Shown: one piece after another, positions 1 to 10,378 of the stretch
Numbering within the stretch: the first letter of the stretch is position 1
How the letters are laid out: each line of letters starts with the position of its first letter
Source: Halichondria panicea
Taxonomy: Eukaryota; Porifera; Demospongiae; Suberitida; Halichondriidae
Assembly: GCF_963675165.1 (NCBI RefSeq)
Contig: NC_087377.1
Location: 11,022,632-11,086,631 of the forward strand
Length of the DNA stretch: 64,000 nt
Direction: 5' to 3'
Notes under the pieces: model-generated
The model's database searches: none
The model's input: the letters and a program-made list of their open reading frames with translations, nothing else
What the model was told of the DNA's origin: nothing
Position numbers and translations under genes: made by a program

Positions 1-427
1 TGCTATTTTAGGAGACATTCGAACGACACGCTACCACGGGTTAAAATAACACGTTTGTTTTTACAGTGCAGTGACATATATAGCCCAGCAGGAACATGGA
101 GAGAAACCATAATGATACAGTCTACTGGTGCAAACACTGAAAATTCATTGTCGTATAGGTATGAGAAGGGTAGGTAACTAAATGGGTGACTCTAGACTGC
201 ATAGGAAGATGACAACTCTGAGCCTGTGTTAGTGTACAGTGTGTTGTACACTAACAGTACATTATAGCATGAGATGAGTAGTGCCTACTGCAATGGAGTC
301 TTGTATTAAAGCAATGGTGACAATTCCGAGCTGCTTCTGTTATTCTGATAGAGTGTGTCTGTTTGGTTTGTGCTTTACACTGTGTTGGTGTGAGTGGTTG
401 TTTTCAATGGCTTCCTCTCTCCTACAG

Positions 428-1567
428 TTGAGGAGACAAGAAGAGGCACTGAGAATGGAGGTACAGGTACAGAGCACATTAGCTGGAAAATGCATTTGTG
501 TCGTACTTTGTAGAGTCCCTTAAAGTCATTCAAGGTCAGCTATAGTGTGTCCTATTTGAAGGTGCATGCATGTGCAATGTACAATCATGTACGACCCCCC
601 CCCGCCCCTATACACACACACCTTTAGGCCTACTGTGCTGCTAAGAAAGGGGCCTCACGTAAACTGGCCACTCAGACGCTAACATACCTCAGCAGTATGG
701 AAAAGGGTCTGTCATCAGAGACTAAAAACTCCCCTGACACCCAGCCCTTGCATGCAGCCCACCTCCAGCCTGGTGAGCAGCCTATAATCAGTGAGGACAG
801 TCTGAAGACATGGGTCCATGGACAGGAGCTCCTCAGGAACCTTCATCAAGAACAAGGTACGTGTGTTTATATAATGCATGTGTAGTTATGCAGCGCAATG
901 AGTCGACTGTGTACTATTGAATGTACAGTACAAAGAATGGGAACCTAGCATGCTGTATGTACATGCAATTGTATACAAGGTATGCTTCAATGTATGAAGT
1001 TTAGGTGTGTACAGGGAAACGTGTGTCAATTGAGAATATACTAGCTCACAATATTTGTACAGGACATTGTACAGTACATGTACCAGACCCTTTATCACAC
1101 TACCAGTTTGAATGTGTCCATGTGTTGTTTATCCTGGCTACAGAACACTGACTCAGGACGATGGGGACTTTGACAAGTTCCGGATAGTGTCAAAGCTCAG
1201 CAGCTCTCGCTCTCCACAAAAAGTATCACTTTAACTGACTCTTACGATTATTCTAGTATTCATAATGTAAGTACGTACATATTGTATATACCCGTACATG
1301 TGTTGTGTGTAGTGTCCCTTTTATCATAGCTGAGCCATTTTGCAGTATAAATTATAGCTACTGTTATTATGTGATTTTCTCACCCCTTACTTCCTAAGCT
1401 CTCAAATTTCCACTCAGTATGATATGATCATGTGACTCTTTAACCCCTCAGTTTCCGAGCCCCACCCCTCACTGTCTGACTCGGAAGAGGAGATAGACTT
1501 TGGATTCTGGGAGAAGGCGTCCACCCTACCCTCGGACAAGACCCCAACCAAGGACCTAAACTTATGA
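428..1567 (+). CDS. 3' end of an unidentified plus-strand gene (partial)
   Basis: I do not recognise this protein. Candidate exons are 428-460 (after cctacag), 628-856 (after cctttag, ending CAAG|gtacgtg), 1144-1222 (after ggctacag) and about 1460-1567, ending TGA at 1565-1567. The last exon is acidic then basic (DSEEEIDFGFWEKAS, then SDKTPTKD). Exon 628-856 is open for 76 codons in the frame giving TWVHGQELLRNLHQEQ, but that frame ends in phase 1 and meets a stop in exon 1144. The alternative frame through its 3' half (MGPWTGAPQEPSSRTR) ends in phase 2 and joins exon 1144 and the last exon cleanly. The true start of that exon is therefore unresolved. The 5' end of the gene may lie outside the window. 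The 792-858 segment recurs at about 4.93, 5.16 and 7.92 kb. Confidence 0.4.
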
Positions 1568-1618
1568 AGTGGTAGTTATATACATATTTACATCGACTAC
1601 AAAACAGTCAAAATAATA

Positions 1619-1624
1619 TTTATT
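1619..1624 (-). promoter_or_regulatory. Candidate poly(A) signal of the Death-kinase-Kelch gene
   Basis: AATAAA on the minus strand lies about 120 bases past the stop codon at 1741. It also lies close to the end of the convergent plus-strand gene, which stops at 1567, so the two genes are tail to tail. Confidence 0.4.
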
Positions 1625-1740
1625 ATGTATATAACAGTCTCTTAGAAGTGTACTTAATAAGTTCATAATAACCATAAAATGTTGATAATAATTATTTCTC
1701 AACATGATAAAAAGACAGTTAATGTCAATGCACAACATTA

Positions 1741-4565
1741 TTAAAAGAAACAACTATAATCACTTATAGAGAAGAAATCAACAGTTTGAATATTAGTATA
1801 TACATTTGTTTGTCCTCCGGCTACAATGACCTCTCCACTTGGAAGCACTGAGCATGTGCAGCGGTATCGTGCAGTAGGCAGGTCTCCCACTTTCCCCCAC
1901 CTACTGGTGCCAGGCTGGTAGAGGTGGATTGATGAACTTGTGATGAGTTTGTCGTCCCGTCCACCAACGGCTAATAGTGACCTCCCAATACTGAGAAGAG
2001 CTGAATGCTCGAGTGGTACTTCTTGTAAAGTCTGCCAGAGAGTTGGTGTGTCCAGGTGGGAAAGGGCCTTTGCAATGAGTTCATTGAGGTCGACGTGGTA
2101 CACTGTCCTGGTTGCCTTCCCAGTGTGATCAAACCCTCCCATTAGGTAGAGGGTGTTTCCTATGAGAGCCGATTTTAGTTCTGATCGTGGGTTAGGTAGT
2201 GACTGAGCAATGTACCATCTTCTTGATGCCACGTCCAACACCTCCACAGAGGAGGTACATCCTTTATCATCACACCCACCAGCTACAATGATGTAGTTCT
2301 TGAAGGAGACAGCTGTTGAGGAATGACGAGCAATGTTCATTGGTGGGTACGGGTGAGTCCATTCTCCTGACTCAAACACTGCAAGTTGATTCGTTCGTTC
2401 GTTGTTAATTGAATCAGTTCCTCCTACCAGCACTAGTCGATTAGCGAGTGATGTCATAGCAAACCACATGGCAGTGTACTCTGGTAGTTTGGTCCATTGA
2501 TCTTGCTTAAGCTTCATCACTGTATAGCTATCACGATCATCGACTGCACCACCTCCACGAACATACATCGTGTCACCGATAACAACACTCTGTACCGAGG
2601 TGCACATCTTGATTGGCATGTCTTTTCCTCTTCTCCATTTCAGAGTGAGTGGAGGTATCAACTCTCTGGGAGGGGGACCCTGAATAATGAATGAGTGTAA
2701 TTAGGATAGTGTCTACTAACAAGCGAGTGTTACTTGTAGCAATAATTGCATGCACACTAATCTCTAATTAGTTTAAGAGGCCACGCACATGCACCAGTCT
2801 AATAGTACCATCATAAGATCAAAGCTTCTACTATAGCTCTGCAATAATGGTGCATTTGTCTCACCTGTCTCTGCTGTTGAATGATGGCGTTTCTCCTGAC
2901 CAGCTCAGCATCTTTGTGCTCACTCTGTTCCCAGCTGTGTGCCTGTACAGGGGAACGTTGGTAAAAAATTTTTAGAACACAGACGTGAATATCATTAGTG
3001 GAAATTTTACAACAGAACGAGAACAAGGAACAATTTTCGCTAAAGGAGGCACACTCAAACGGATGTGTAGTTACGGCTTAACACATGAGACAGCATCCAT
3101 GCATGTTAAGGTACAATACTTACTATTGTTGCTGTGGGAATCTCATTCACACACTTACGCACCTTCTTGACTGGTTGAGGGTCCTTTGACTCCCTCTTTG
3201 TTCCCTCCATTGTATCCAAGCTTCTTGTCAGGTAAGCATCTAGAAAATCGATAACAAGACAAATACAATTTTTTTGTTAGAGTTACAGTTAGTGTCAGCT
3301 GAAACGTAAAACACATATTTATATTTTACTTACAGATAACCTTGGCAGATGGTCTCTTCCTCATGTCTTCTTGCAAGCAACTATCGATAAGCTTCCTCCA
3401 CCTGTGTGTGCGAGGGATCTGGGCAACATGAAATGATCGATCCTTGGCTGATTTGATCGTCTCCAGCTTGCAAACAATCTGCACCATAATTGCCCCAAGG
3501 GAAAACACATCCAGGCTACTATCGTATTTCTCCTCTTCCAATCGAATAGCCTCAAGAGGTAGATACCCCATACGGTGACCAATGGCTGTGAGGGTGTGGC
3601 TAAGCATGGAGGAATCATATAGTCGTGACATGCCAAAGTCGGAAATCTTTGCAACAGGCACTGGTCGTGTTAGCTTCAGCAAGACGTTATCGCCACAGAG
3701 GTCACGGTGGATAATCTGCTTGCTGTGAATGTAGGCCAGACCACAAGCCATGTCTTTGGAGAGGCTAATTTCACATTTACTAGTAAGGGAATCTTCATGA
3801 AGGCCGGAGAAATAGGATCTCAGATTGCAATCCATCAGCTCAACAATGAGGATTGTACTCCCTGATTTGGGGTGCTTGGCAGTCGACAAAAACTGAACAA
3901 CGTTTGGGTGCTGGAACGACTTGAGAAAATCACTTTCACGATCAATTGCATCGCTAGCTTTTTCGTCTTTGCCGACTGGAATACTTACCTGCATCTCCAT
4001 AGCATCATGAAGTAGCACTTTGACTGCACATATCTCACCCTTGTAGCTGCCTTTGAAGACTGCTCCAAATGCACCTTTACCGAGACGCTCGTCTAGGAAA
4101 ATAGTCAAATTGTCGTTGATCTTCTGGTGATTTTGATCAACTGTAGAACATTGTTTGTGTGTGTGTGTGGGGGGGGTGAATATTATAGCAGGTAGTAACA
4201 AATTAAACTAATATCATGTATGAGATATCGATATGCATTCCTGTGCTGAACTAGTGCTTACCCTCTGACTTACCAGTAGACTGTAGATGATATTTCTCGA
4301 TGGTATTGGCTATGTGAACATGGCCCACAATAGGACTAGACAAAGCTTTGACAACATCTTCCCAGCTTCTCTCACCACCTTTCAGCCATTCTTTCAGACC
4401 CTCACGATAGCACTCATCAGGATCATCTCGCCATTTCGTACCAATGCTGTCGATAGTATCAGAGGATATCTCAAGAACCAGCAAGAAGTTTCGCCACTTG
4501 ATTCGAGCATCAAACGTAGCTACGTATAGTTTTCCTAGATCTGCTATTGTGAGATAGTCTGACAT
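1741..4565 (-). CDS. Death domain - TKL-like protein kinase - Kelch repeat protein, five exons
   Basis: Exons (minus): 4565-4274, 4140-3334, 3239-3163, 2942-2865, 2679-1741. All introns are gt-ag (gtaagt, gtaagt, gtgcgt, gtgaga donors) and all phases fit, giving 730 aa. Residues about 5-95 are a Death domain with W24, W60 and W68. The kinase runs from about 113 to 366: Gly loop GKGAFGAV at 118-125, Lys138 in CAVKVL, HRDL with Asp244 and Asn249, DFG with Asp265, and GYLPLEA in the APE position. All catalytic residues are present, so it should be active. Residues 367-418 are a charged, Gln-rich linker. Residues 419-730 hold six Kelch repeats with Gly-Gly dyads and end in FF. Death plus kinase resembles IRAK/RIPK signalling proteins; a C-terminal Kelch propeller is not part of those families. 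ATG 4565 is chosen because it opens the Death domain and follows a ctacag acceptor, suggesting a 5' UTR exon upstream. Confidence 0.87.
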
Positions 4566-4605
4566 CTTCTCTGTAGAGTGTGGAGTAAGATAAGCAATGA
4601 AGGTA

Positions 4606-5212
4606 CAAGTAATTATGTATAAATATTTGGAGATCTATATGCAGAAAATAAAACAGTGCTGTCTGCACTTACTGATAATAATCCAGAGCTACAGTATCTT
4701 CACAGCTTGATACCAGGCACGATACAGAAGTACAGGACAACAGCTAGATCAGCTTGCGCTTGTAATGCGAGACACTCTTTCTCTGCAGAAAAACAATAGC
4801 TGTCACGTGCAATAACAAATAACATTGCTAAACCACGTGGCTGGTCTTCCAGAGCTAGAGAAACATTGTGCAGTCAGTTTTGAAGCTCCGAACGCTCGAG
4901 CCAAGTGGCAAACTATTGTCTGTATTGGTGGAGGCTAAAGACATGTGTCCATGGACAGGGACTACTAAGAAACCTTCACCAAGAACAAGGTACCGTACTT
5001 ATTCGACAATTTTACATTCAGAAAACAGCTAACAAGACACGCCCTCTTTCCTCTGCAGAATAAACAATAATTATCATCTCTCACGTGAAACAGAAAAGAA
5101 AAAATTGTGCAGTTAGTTTTGAAGCTCTGAGCATGCAAGTGGTCAAACTATTTGTCTGTATTGGTGGAGGCTGAAGACATGGGTCCATGGACAGGGACTA
5201 CTGAGGAACCTT
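4606..5212. repeat. Duplicated exon-like module, two adjacent copies
   Basis: 4606-4994 is similar along most of its length to 7598-7984. A second partial copy at 5036-5212 repeats the latter half. All end in the same stretch (TGTCCATGGACAGG then a purine-rich end; in 4994 and 7984 it runs into AAG|gta, a donor-like site), matching exon 628-856 at the start of the window. In the 7.6 kb copy the frame is open for about 130 codons; in the 4.6 kb copy it is broken by indels. Confidence 0.6.
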
Positions 5213-5552
5213 CATCTCCCCCCCCCCCCGTTACCCTGACTGCACTGTTGCCTGGAAACACATCAGGAGTGACAGTATCCTCGACTCCCTTCACACTTTT
5301 ACTAGGGCTCGGACTCAGACCCATGGCAATCGGAGCTTGTACAAGTAACCATTGTTCTCCTTGACTTTGTTTCACAATTTTAGCTAAACTTGAATCTGTA
5401 CTGGTAGTGGTCATTTCAAATGGTGCGGGGAAGCTATGACTAGTGTCCAATTCAGTTTCTATTTTTACCAGAGTGGCAGAAAGGTCTTGCACAACCTCTT
5501 CTTCCTCTTCCTCAGGCACAGTTGGTACTTTTCTAGTTGGCTTTATGACCAC
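5148..5552 (-). CDS. Unidentified acidic open frame, possibly a terminal exon
   Basis: An open frame of about 134 codons with no ATG at its head, so if real it is an internal or terminal exon. It encodes a Glu run (PEEEEEEVV), a Ser/Thr/Pro-rich middle and a Gly run (TGGGGDEG). It ends inside the duplicated module (minus strand of 5160-5212). The module's minus-strand reading is interrupted in the 0.8 kb copy, which argues that this frame is not what the module originally encoded. No good polypyrimidine acceptor is visible upstream. No function can be assigned. Confidence 0.25.
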   Translation of the reverse strand: MVIKPTRKVPTVPEEEEEEVVQDLSATLVKIETELDTSHSFPAPFEMTTTSTDSSLAKIVKQSQGEQWLLVQAPIAMGLSPSPSKSVKGVEDTVTPDVFPGNSAVRVTGGGGDEGSSVVPVHGPMSSASTNTDK

Positions 5553-5574
5553 TTGTACATGTACAGTACGTGTT

Positions 5575-5785
5575 AATTATGACTTGGGCCCTATTAAACT
5601 TGGCCTTGTGTATGATATACAAGTAACATAAGTTTTTTATATGTTTCGTTTTGTAGTACATTGTGTATACCGCAGTTGATGTAATCACAGCGCCACTCTA
5701 ATTATACGAAATTCGAAATTGTTGACCATAATTATTATACCATCATATAAATTCATTTGTGTTATGTACATAGTCTCGCAAAAAT
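5575..5785 (+). repeat. Arm of a distant inverted repeat (partner 8860-9030)
   Basis: The stretch beginning GACTTGGGCCC, continuing through TGTATACCGCAGTT and CGCCACTCTAATTATACG, recurs in reverse orientation at about 8860-9030. The arms are roughly 170-200 bases and about 3.2 kb apart, flanking the RAG1-like gene and the USF-like exon. The rest of 5786-6324 shows no gene. Confidence 0.6.
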
Positions 5786-6398
5786 AATTTTTCCCTGGCG
5801 TTGTATTTACACCAATTACGGTAACACACACACACGCTTGTCGTGTCCACCCACTCACATAGGATCTCCACACGCTAACGGGCGATGGCTGTTTCACAAC
5901 AATGAAATTTCACCACTTAGTTTATCAGGATGTACTACATGATTATGACAAGATAAACATTCCTTCAAAACCACAAGCCAGTAGAAATGGGTCCGGTCTT
6001 AGGAGTATCCCCATGGGAAGGGGAGTTCCCAAGTATGTGTAAAATGTGACTATGCAGGAAGTACAGACTCTGTACTTTCCATTGATGGTAGTTTCATAAA
6101 AATCAGGCTATCTTAGCACGTGTTGTAGTTGCTTGTTCAGTACATGGTTTTGGGCAAGGTTGTATGGCGTCTCCAGTAGAGAAGCACTTCTGTCAACAAA
6201 AGCGTTTCTAAAGACAAGTAACAACCAGTACATTATAAAGGAAGCTCTCAGGTATGTATTGATAGCTGCATCGTACTGTACTTTTTTCTTTTCAGCGAGT
6301 TAAAACCATTTTAAAATGACACTTTTTATTGTGTACTATCAAGTAAACAATAGATATTATCATACAGTACAGTTAACATTAACAAATAAAAAAATAAA

Positions 6399-7059
6399 TC
6401 ATAAGCTCTTCTTTTGTCTCTTCTTAGGTGGAGGTCTGAGATCGCTGAGGTGGTCTGTTTTGAGGTGACAGAAAGGACACGATGGGGATTGAGACACTTG
6501 TAACCACCTGCACAAGCAACCAGCACAGGCAAGCCTACCACACAGCTGTAACTCAATCGGTCTGTCTAGTATGTACAAGCATACAGGACAATCGAAAAAA
6601 CTTTGTGAGGCAACAACCGATTCTTGCTGACAGATGGTGGGAGGAGCTATCGATTTAATGTGCTTGATCGCTGACTGGAATGAGCCTTTTGCTGGTCTGC
6701 CAGGTGTGTAGGATTGTTTTTTTTGGCCTCCCACCAACACTGTGAGTGCTAACGCTTAAACAAACTGAGCAATTAACACTGTGTGCAGACCAGGTCGCAA
6801 TCGTTTTTTGTGGATTATAATCTTTTTCGTCTCTAGTGTGCTTAATAGTATGATAAATAATGTTATTGCATGGGTGACAATATGATTGGGGATGAATTGC
6901 GTCCACATCTTCGTTCACTTCTATCCCAAAAACCTCCAGAAGATCAACCTTTCTGTCTGAACAGGAATACTTATGGCCTTGAGGACCTTTCTTGTTCCTG
7001 AAATAAGACCCACACACCCGACAGTGCTTGGAGAGTGCTACAAGGTGCTCATCATCCAT
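6399..7059 (-). CDS. RAG1 N-terminal-like zinc-finger/RING protein (frame break at an A8 run)
   Basis: Start ATG 7059. Residues 12-100 match the N-terminal, non-catalytic zinc region of RAG1: CRVCG at 13-17, then the VFGIEVNEDVDAIHP block, CHPC at 61-64, TW at 89-90, NCSVC at 96-100, then GRPKK. The second half carries a RING-type finger (FFDCPVC ... CGRLACAGC ... CPFC) and ends in a basic PPPKKRQKK tail resembling a nuclear localisation signal. The two halves are in different frames; the change falls at the T8 (minus A8) run at 6717-6724, and one base less would join them. The usual RING His after CG is Arg (CGR), so one zinc ligand is missing. No RAG1 catalytic core follows. A short 5' UTR exon may end at about 7209 (donor gtaact). 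AATAAA (minus) is at 6325-6330. Family assignment is from motif recall, not a search. Confidence 0.72.
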
Positions 7060-7590
7060 TCCTGAATGTATTATTTGTTGTTAGTCTTTAACCATACTAT
7101 GTGAGTATATATAAATCATTATTGTATTGAAGTCGTAATTATTTTTTGTCAATTTTTGGTCAATTTTCAATCCTAATTAATATTTGTTGCAAAAAAAAGT
7201 GAAGTTACCTGTTGCTGTCAAATAGTAGTATGAGACTTCCTCTTGGGATTGCTGCAGAGATCACTTGAAGAAAAACTCTTTTGTTGTCAGGAATTAGTGG
7301 TCAAAACATCTACTTAGCACCTTGTAGTTGACCATTAATTAAGTGCAGTGTAGTTTGCAGGTGCGCATGGGCAGCCTAATGACTTGCTATGCGCATTTGG
7401 TGTCATTCAGTAGAGGACAAGGTGCACATGACTGTCACTCTGCTTTCATGTGATTTAGATGAATAACTAAGCAGTTGCCATGGGTATAAATATTTCATAA
7501 TACAAGAAATTTACAGATGTAAAACCACTCCCACTTTTCAATATTTCATTGAGTTGCATTCTGTTCTAATTACCAACTAAGTAGCAGTCT
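7060..7590. other. Intergenic, no gene seen
   Basis: AT-rich, no convincing exon apart from the possible 5' UTR exon of the RAG1-like gene near 7209-7270. It probably contains that gene's promoter, but no motif can be pointed to. Confidence 0.4.
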
Positions 7591-7597
7591 TGAAACA

Positions 7598-7984
7598 GCG
7601 GTACAAGTACTTATGTATAAATATAAATATTTGGTGTGTGCAAATTATATCATCAAAACCATATGCAGAAAAGAAAACAGTGCTGTCTGCACTTACTGAT
7701 AATAATCCAGAGCTACAATATCTTCACAGCTTGATACTAGGCCGGCACGATACAGGACAACAGCTCGCTCAGCTTGTTATGCAACGAGACACGCCCTCTT
7801 TCTCTGCAGAAACAATAATTATAGTCATGTGCAATAACAACTTCCAGAGCGAGAGAAGAAGAAATTGTGCAATCAGTTTTGAAGCTCCGAGGAAGTGGCC
7901 AAACTATTTGTCTGTATTGGTGGAGGCTGAAGATATGGGTCCATGGACAGGGACTACTGAGGAACCTTCATCAAGAACAAGGTA
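7598..7984 (+). repeat. Duplicated exon-like module, open copy
   Basis: Same module as 4606-5212. Here the frame is open from about 7590, containing VLSALTDNNPELQYLHS and LVMQRDTPSFSAE, and runs into the donor-like CAAG|gta at 7982. It may be a functional exon of a plus-strand gene or a fossil; no partner exons were found downstream. I cannot name the protein. Confidence 0.45.
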
Positions 7985-7995
7985 GACTCTATGTG

Positions 7996-8553
7996 TTATT
8001 TATATATAGTGCATGTGTAGTTAGGCCATGCAAGCTGACAAGTGCATAGGTTGTGCTTGCGAAGGTGCCAGGCTGGAGACAATGCCACCAAGTTGTTGTA
8101 GGGATGAGATATATAGAACTTGGTGTTTGGTTCTCTGCCAGTGAGGTCAACAGAGGGCTGTTGGCGAGGTTCTGTGCCAGGGATAGTAGTATAGTTGCTT
8201 TGCTGCTGCATTGTTAGTTTGTTGTGTGGACTGTTGTGGAGGGGAGACAGAAGTGGTCGTGGTGAGTGGGTCACTACTGTGTTGAGGAGACTCTGGGCCA
8301 GAGGAGAGTTTAGAAGTTGCTGGTTAGGTTGTTTTTGACCAGAGGAGGCAGCAGCATCGATTCCAAACTGGATAATCTGTGCTCGAAGAAATGTGCTCTC
8401 TTTATCCAGGACTTGGATTTGGTTTTGAAGCATTGCTAAAGCATTGATTGATTTCTCGGCGATTTTGGCACTGGCTGTGAGTTGTTCGTTTTGAAACACG
8501 AGGTCTTTCAAGTAGTTCACTGTCTTGTCCAGTACCGTTCCCATGCTGTACAC
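7996..8553 (-). CDS. USF-like bHLH-leucine zipper exon with disrupted C-terminal part
   Basis: The exon opens after a tgactgcag or gtgtacag acceptor with helix 2 of a basic helix-loop-helix domain (MGTVLDKTVNYLKDL) and a zipper (QNEQL ... LQNQIQVLDKESTFLRAQI). The LRAQ ending resembles upstream stimulatory factor (USF). The basic region and helix 1 must be on an upstream exon that I could not find. After a Ser/Gln/Asn-rich stretch the open frame leaves the likely coding frame: from about 8190 a different frame reads LAQNLANSPLLTSLAENQ and on into SSLQQLGG, and an ATAT insertion in the TATATA run near 8110 shifts it again. The last ~95 bases are duplicated in the tandem array at 11.65 and 20.5 kb. 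It may be a decaying copy of a DNA-binding transcription factor gene. Confidence 0.5.
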   Translation of the reverse strand: MYSMGTVLDKTVNYLKDLVFQNEQLTASAKIAEKSINALAMLQNQIQVLDKESTFLRAQIIQFGIDAAASSGQKQPNQQLLNSPLAQSLLNTVVTHSPRPLLSPLHNSPHNKLTMQQQSNYTTIPGTEPRQQPSVDLTGREPNTKFYISHPYNNLVALSPAWHLRKHNLCTCQLAWPNYTCTIYK

Positions 8554-8859
8554 ATACTGCAGTCAGGAAACATGACGTGAGGGTGAAATATGTACGTGGA
8601 GATAACAAAAAACATGCTTAGTTGCTATAGCATAAATTTTCTGTTCAATATACTACATGTGTTATATACGATGAACTCTGCTGAATTCTATGCTACTGGT
8701 AACTAGCATATATAACACTGTGTTCTACACTAATGCATGCTTAGCAATAATTATAACTTAAGCTTAAAACTCGAGATTTTTCCAATAGTACTTTAGTACA
8801 CACATGAACAGACACACACTCACCCTGACAATGGAACCAGTAGTTGCGTCTTTCTTCGA

Positions 8860-9030
8860 GACTATGTACATGAATTTATATATGGACAAAAATTTCGAAT
8901 TTCGTATAATTAGAGTGGCGCTGTAATTACATAAACTGCGGTATACACAATGTACTACGAAAACGAAACATAAAAAAACTGTTACTTGCATGCATGTGTA
9001 TCATACACGAGGCCAAGGGCCCAAGTCATA
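8860..9030 (-). repeat. Second arm of inverted repeat (partner 5575-5785)
   Basis: Reverse complement of 5575-5785. A short open exon-like stretch VSKKDATTGSIVR with a gtgagt donor (about 8871-8822, minus) sits next to it; whether it belongs to the USF-like gene is unknown. Confidence 0.55.
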
Positions 9031-9047
9031 AGGCCATGCAAAGTCAA

Positions 9048-9311
9048 TTTGTAGTTTCTCAGGCCCTCGCGCTTGGAAATTGACAGCTTTACAAAAAAGT
9101 TAAATATCATGTGACCTCAAATTAAAGGCACTAAAAGAAAGAAAAAGGATAAATTTGTATGGTTTTTGGTCATGAATATAATTATGACTAGAATTATGCA
9201 CTTCCGCTTATTGAGGAAGTTAGGGGTGTGTTTTTAATTAAAATTCATTGTCATTAACAAATGCCTCAATCCGCTTGCTATTTTAGGAATAATAGCCTGA
9301 GAAACTACAAA
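9048..9311. mobile_element. Small TIR element (MITE-like)
   Basis: Ends form a 17-base inverted repeat, TTTGTAGTTTCTCAGGC and its complement, 264 bp apart, with no coding capacity. The region 9312-9903 that follows shows no gene. Confidence 0.6.
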
Positions 9312-10378
9312 GAATTGAAGCTGTTAGGGTGTGTCAGTACATTGTCGACAGAGTTCCACAATAATTATGGATACTCAACACTTTCCTAGTATATAGCCTC
9401 TGCTGTATGTTTAGTACACACTCACACAATATCCTTTAATCCTGTACATGCACCTTCTAGTTTTTGTACTCAATTAGAACACTTATATTTACAGATTTAT
9501 TACAACGTACACAGTTTTATAGTTAATTAACATCATCATGATTGTAATTTTGAGTAATAAAAAAGTGATTTCTTAGAAAATTAAACAATGAATACAACAA
9601 AAAGCTATAGCTGGAATTGATCTATGATTGTGATTTTTGGGCTTGGCAAATTATGCTTTTTATTTTGCCTATTATTCTTTTTGACTATATTCTCAAAAAG
9701 TCAGCCTATATATTATTCTAGTTTGGTGTACCGATTATCCCAGTTTAAAGACATCAATTAATTAAGACTTTATTTTATTTGTAGTTGTATTAATAGCAAA
9801 ACCTGAGGTTACCGTAGCCTCGTTGTCTCTAGCTATAGTATAAAAAAAATCAGCCCGGGACTGAGGCTATACGGGCATGAGGTAGCATTTATACAGAAAG
9901 TGCATTAACCATGCATGCATGGATTGAGGGAATTATTGAAAGTACATAATTGGTTGATGGGATTATAATTATATATAGCTTGGTATATATGCACAACCTA
10001 AAGTTCATTATTTTGGTGCATGCATATAAGCCCCCTTTTTATAGCCTGCAATGCAAATTAATTAATGCAATTATCAAGATACAGTATATAGTGGGTAATT
10101 TTCGAGGGCTAATATTTTTGCGGATTTCGTGGTTCATGTTAACTCTCAGCTGCTATCTTAGATATTAGCATGCACAATCCACAAAAATTACCAATTCATG
10201 AAAATTTAGATTCTCGAAAACTACAATTGAGGAGCATGCATGCAGTTGTAGTATAATAAGCAATGGCTAATACTGCTGTGCTAAACTGATGGCTATATAT
10301 ATAGTCATGATTTTTGTAACAATTATATTATGTCATGTCAGCAGTTCCATGCATAAGCTAGTGTAGTGGACTGAGTCT

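Noticed and set aside
6717..6724. Programmed -1 frameshift at A AAA AAA in the RAG1-like gene
   Set aside because: The RING half lies in the +1 frame, not -1, so the classical slippery mechanism does not give the product.
10075..10215. Possible hairpin RNA gene in array units
   Set aside because: Better explained as a decayed CCGTATA-type MITE (GGGTAATTTTCGAGGGCTAA facing CACAAAAATTACC).
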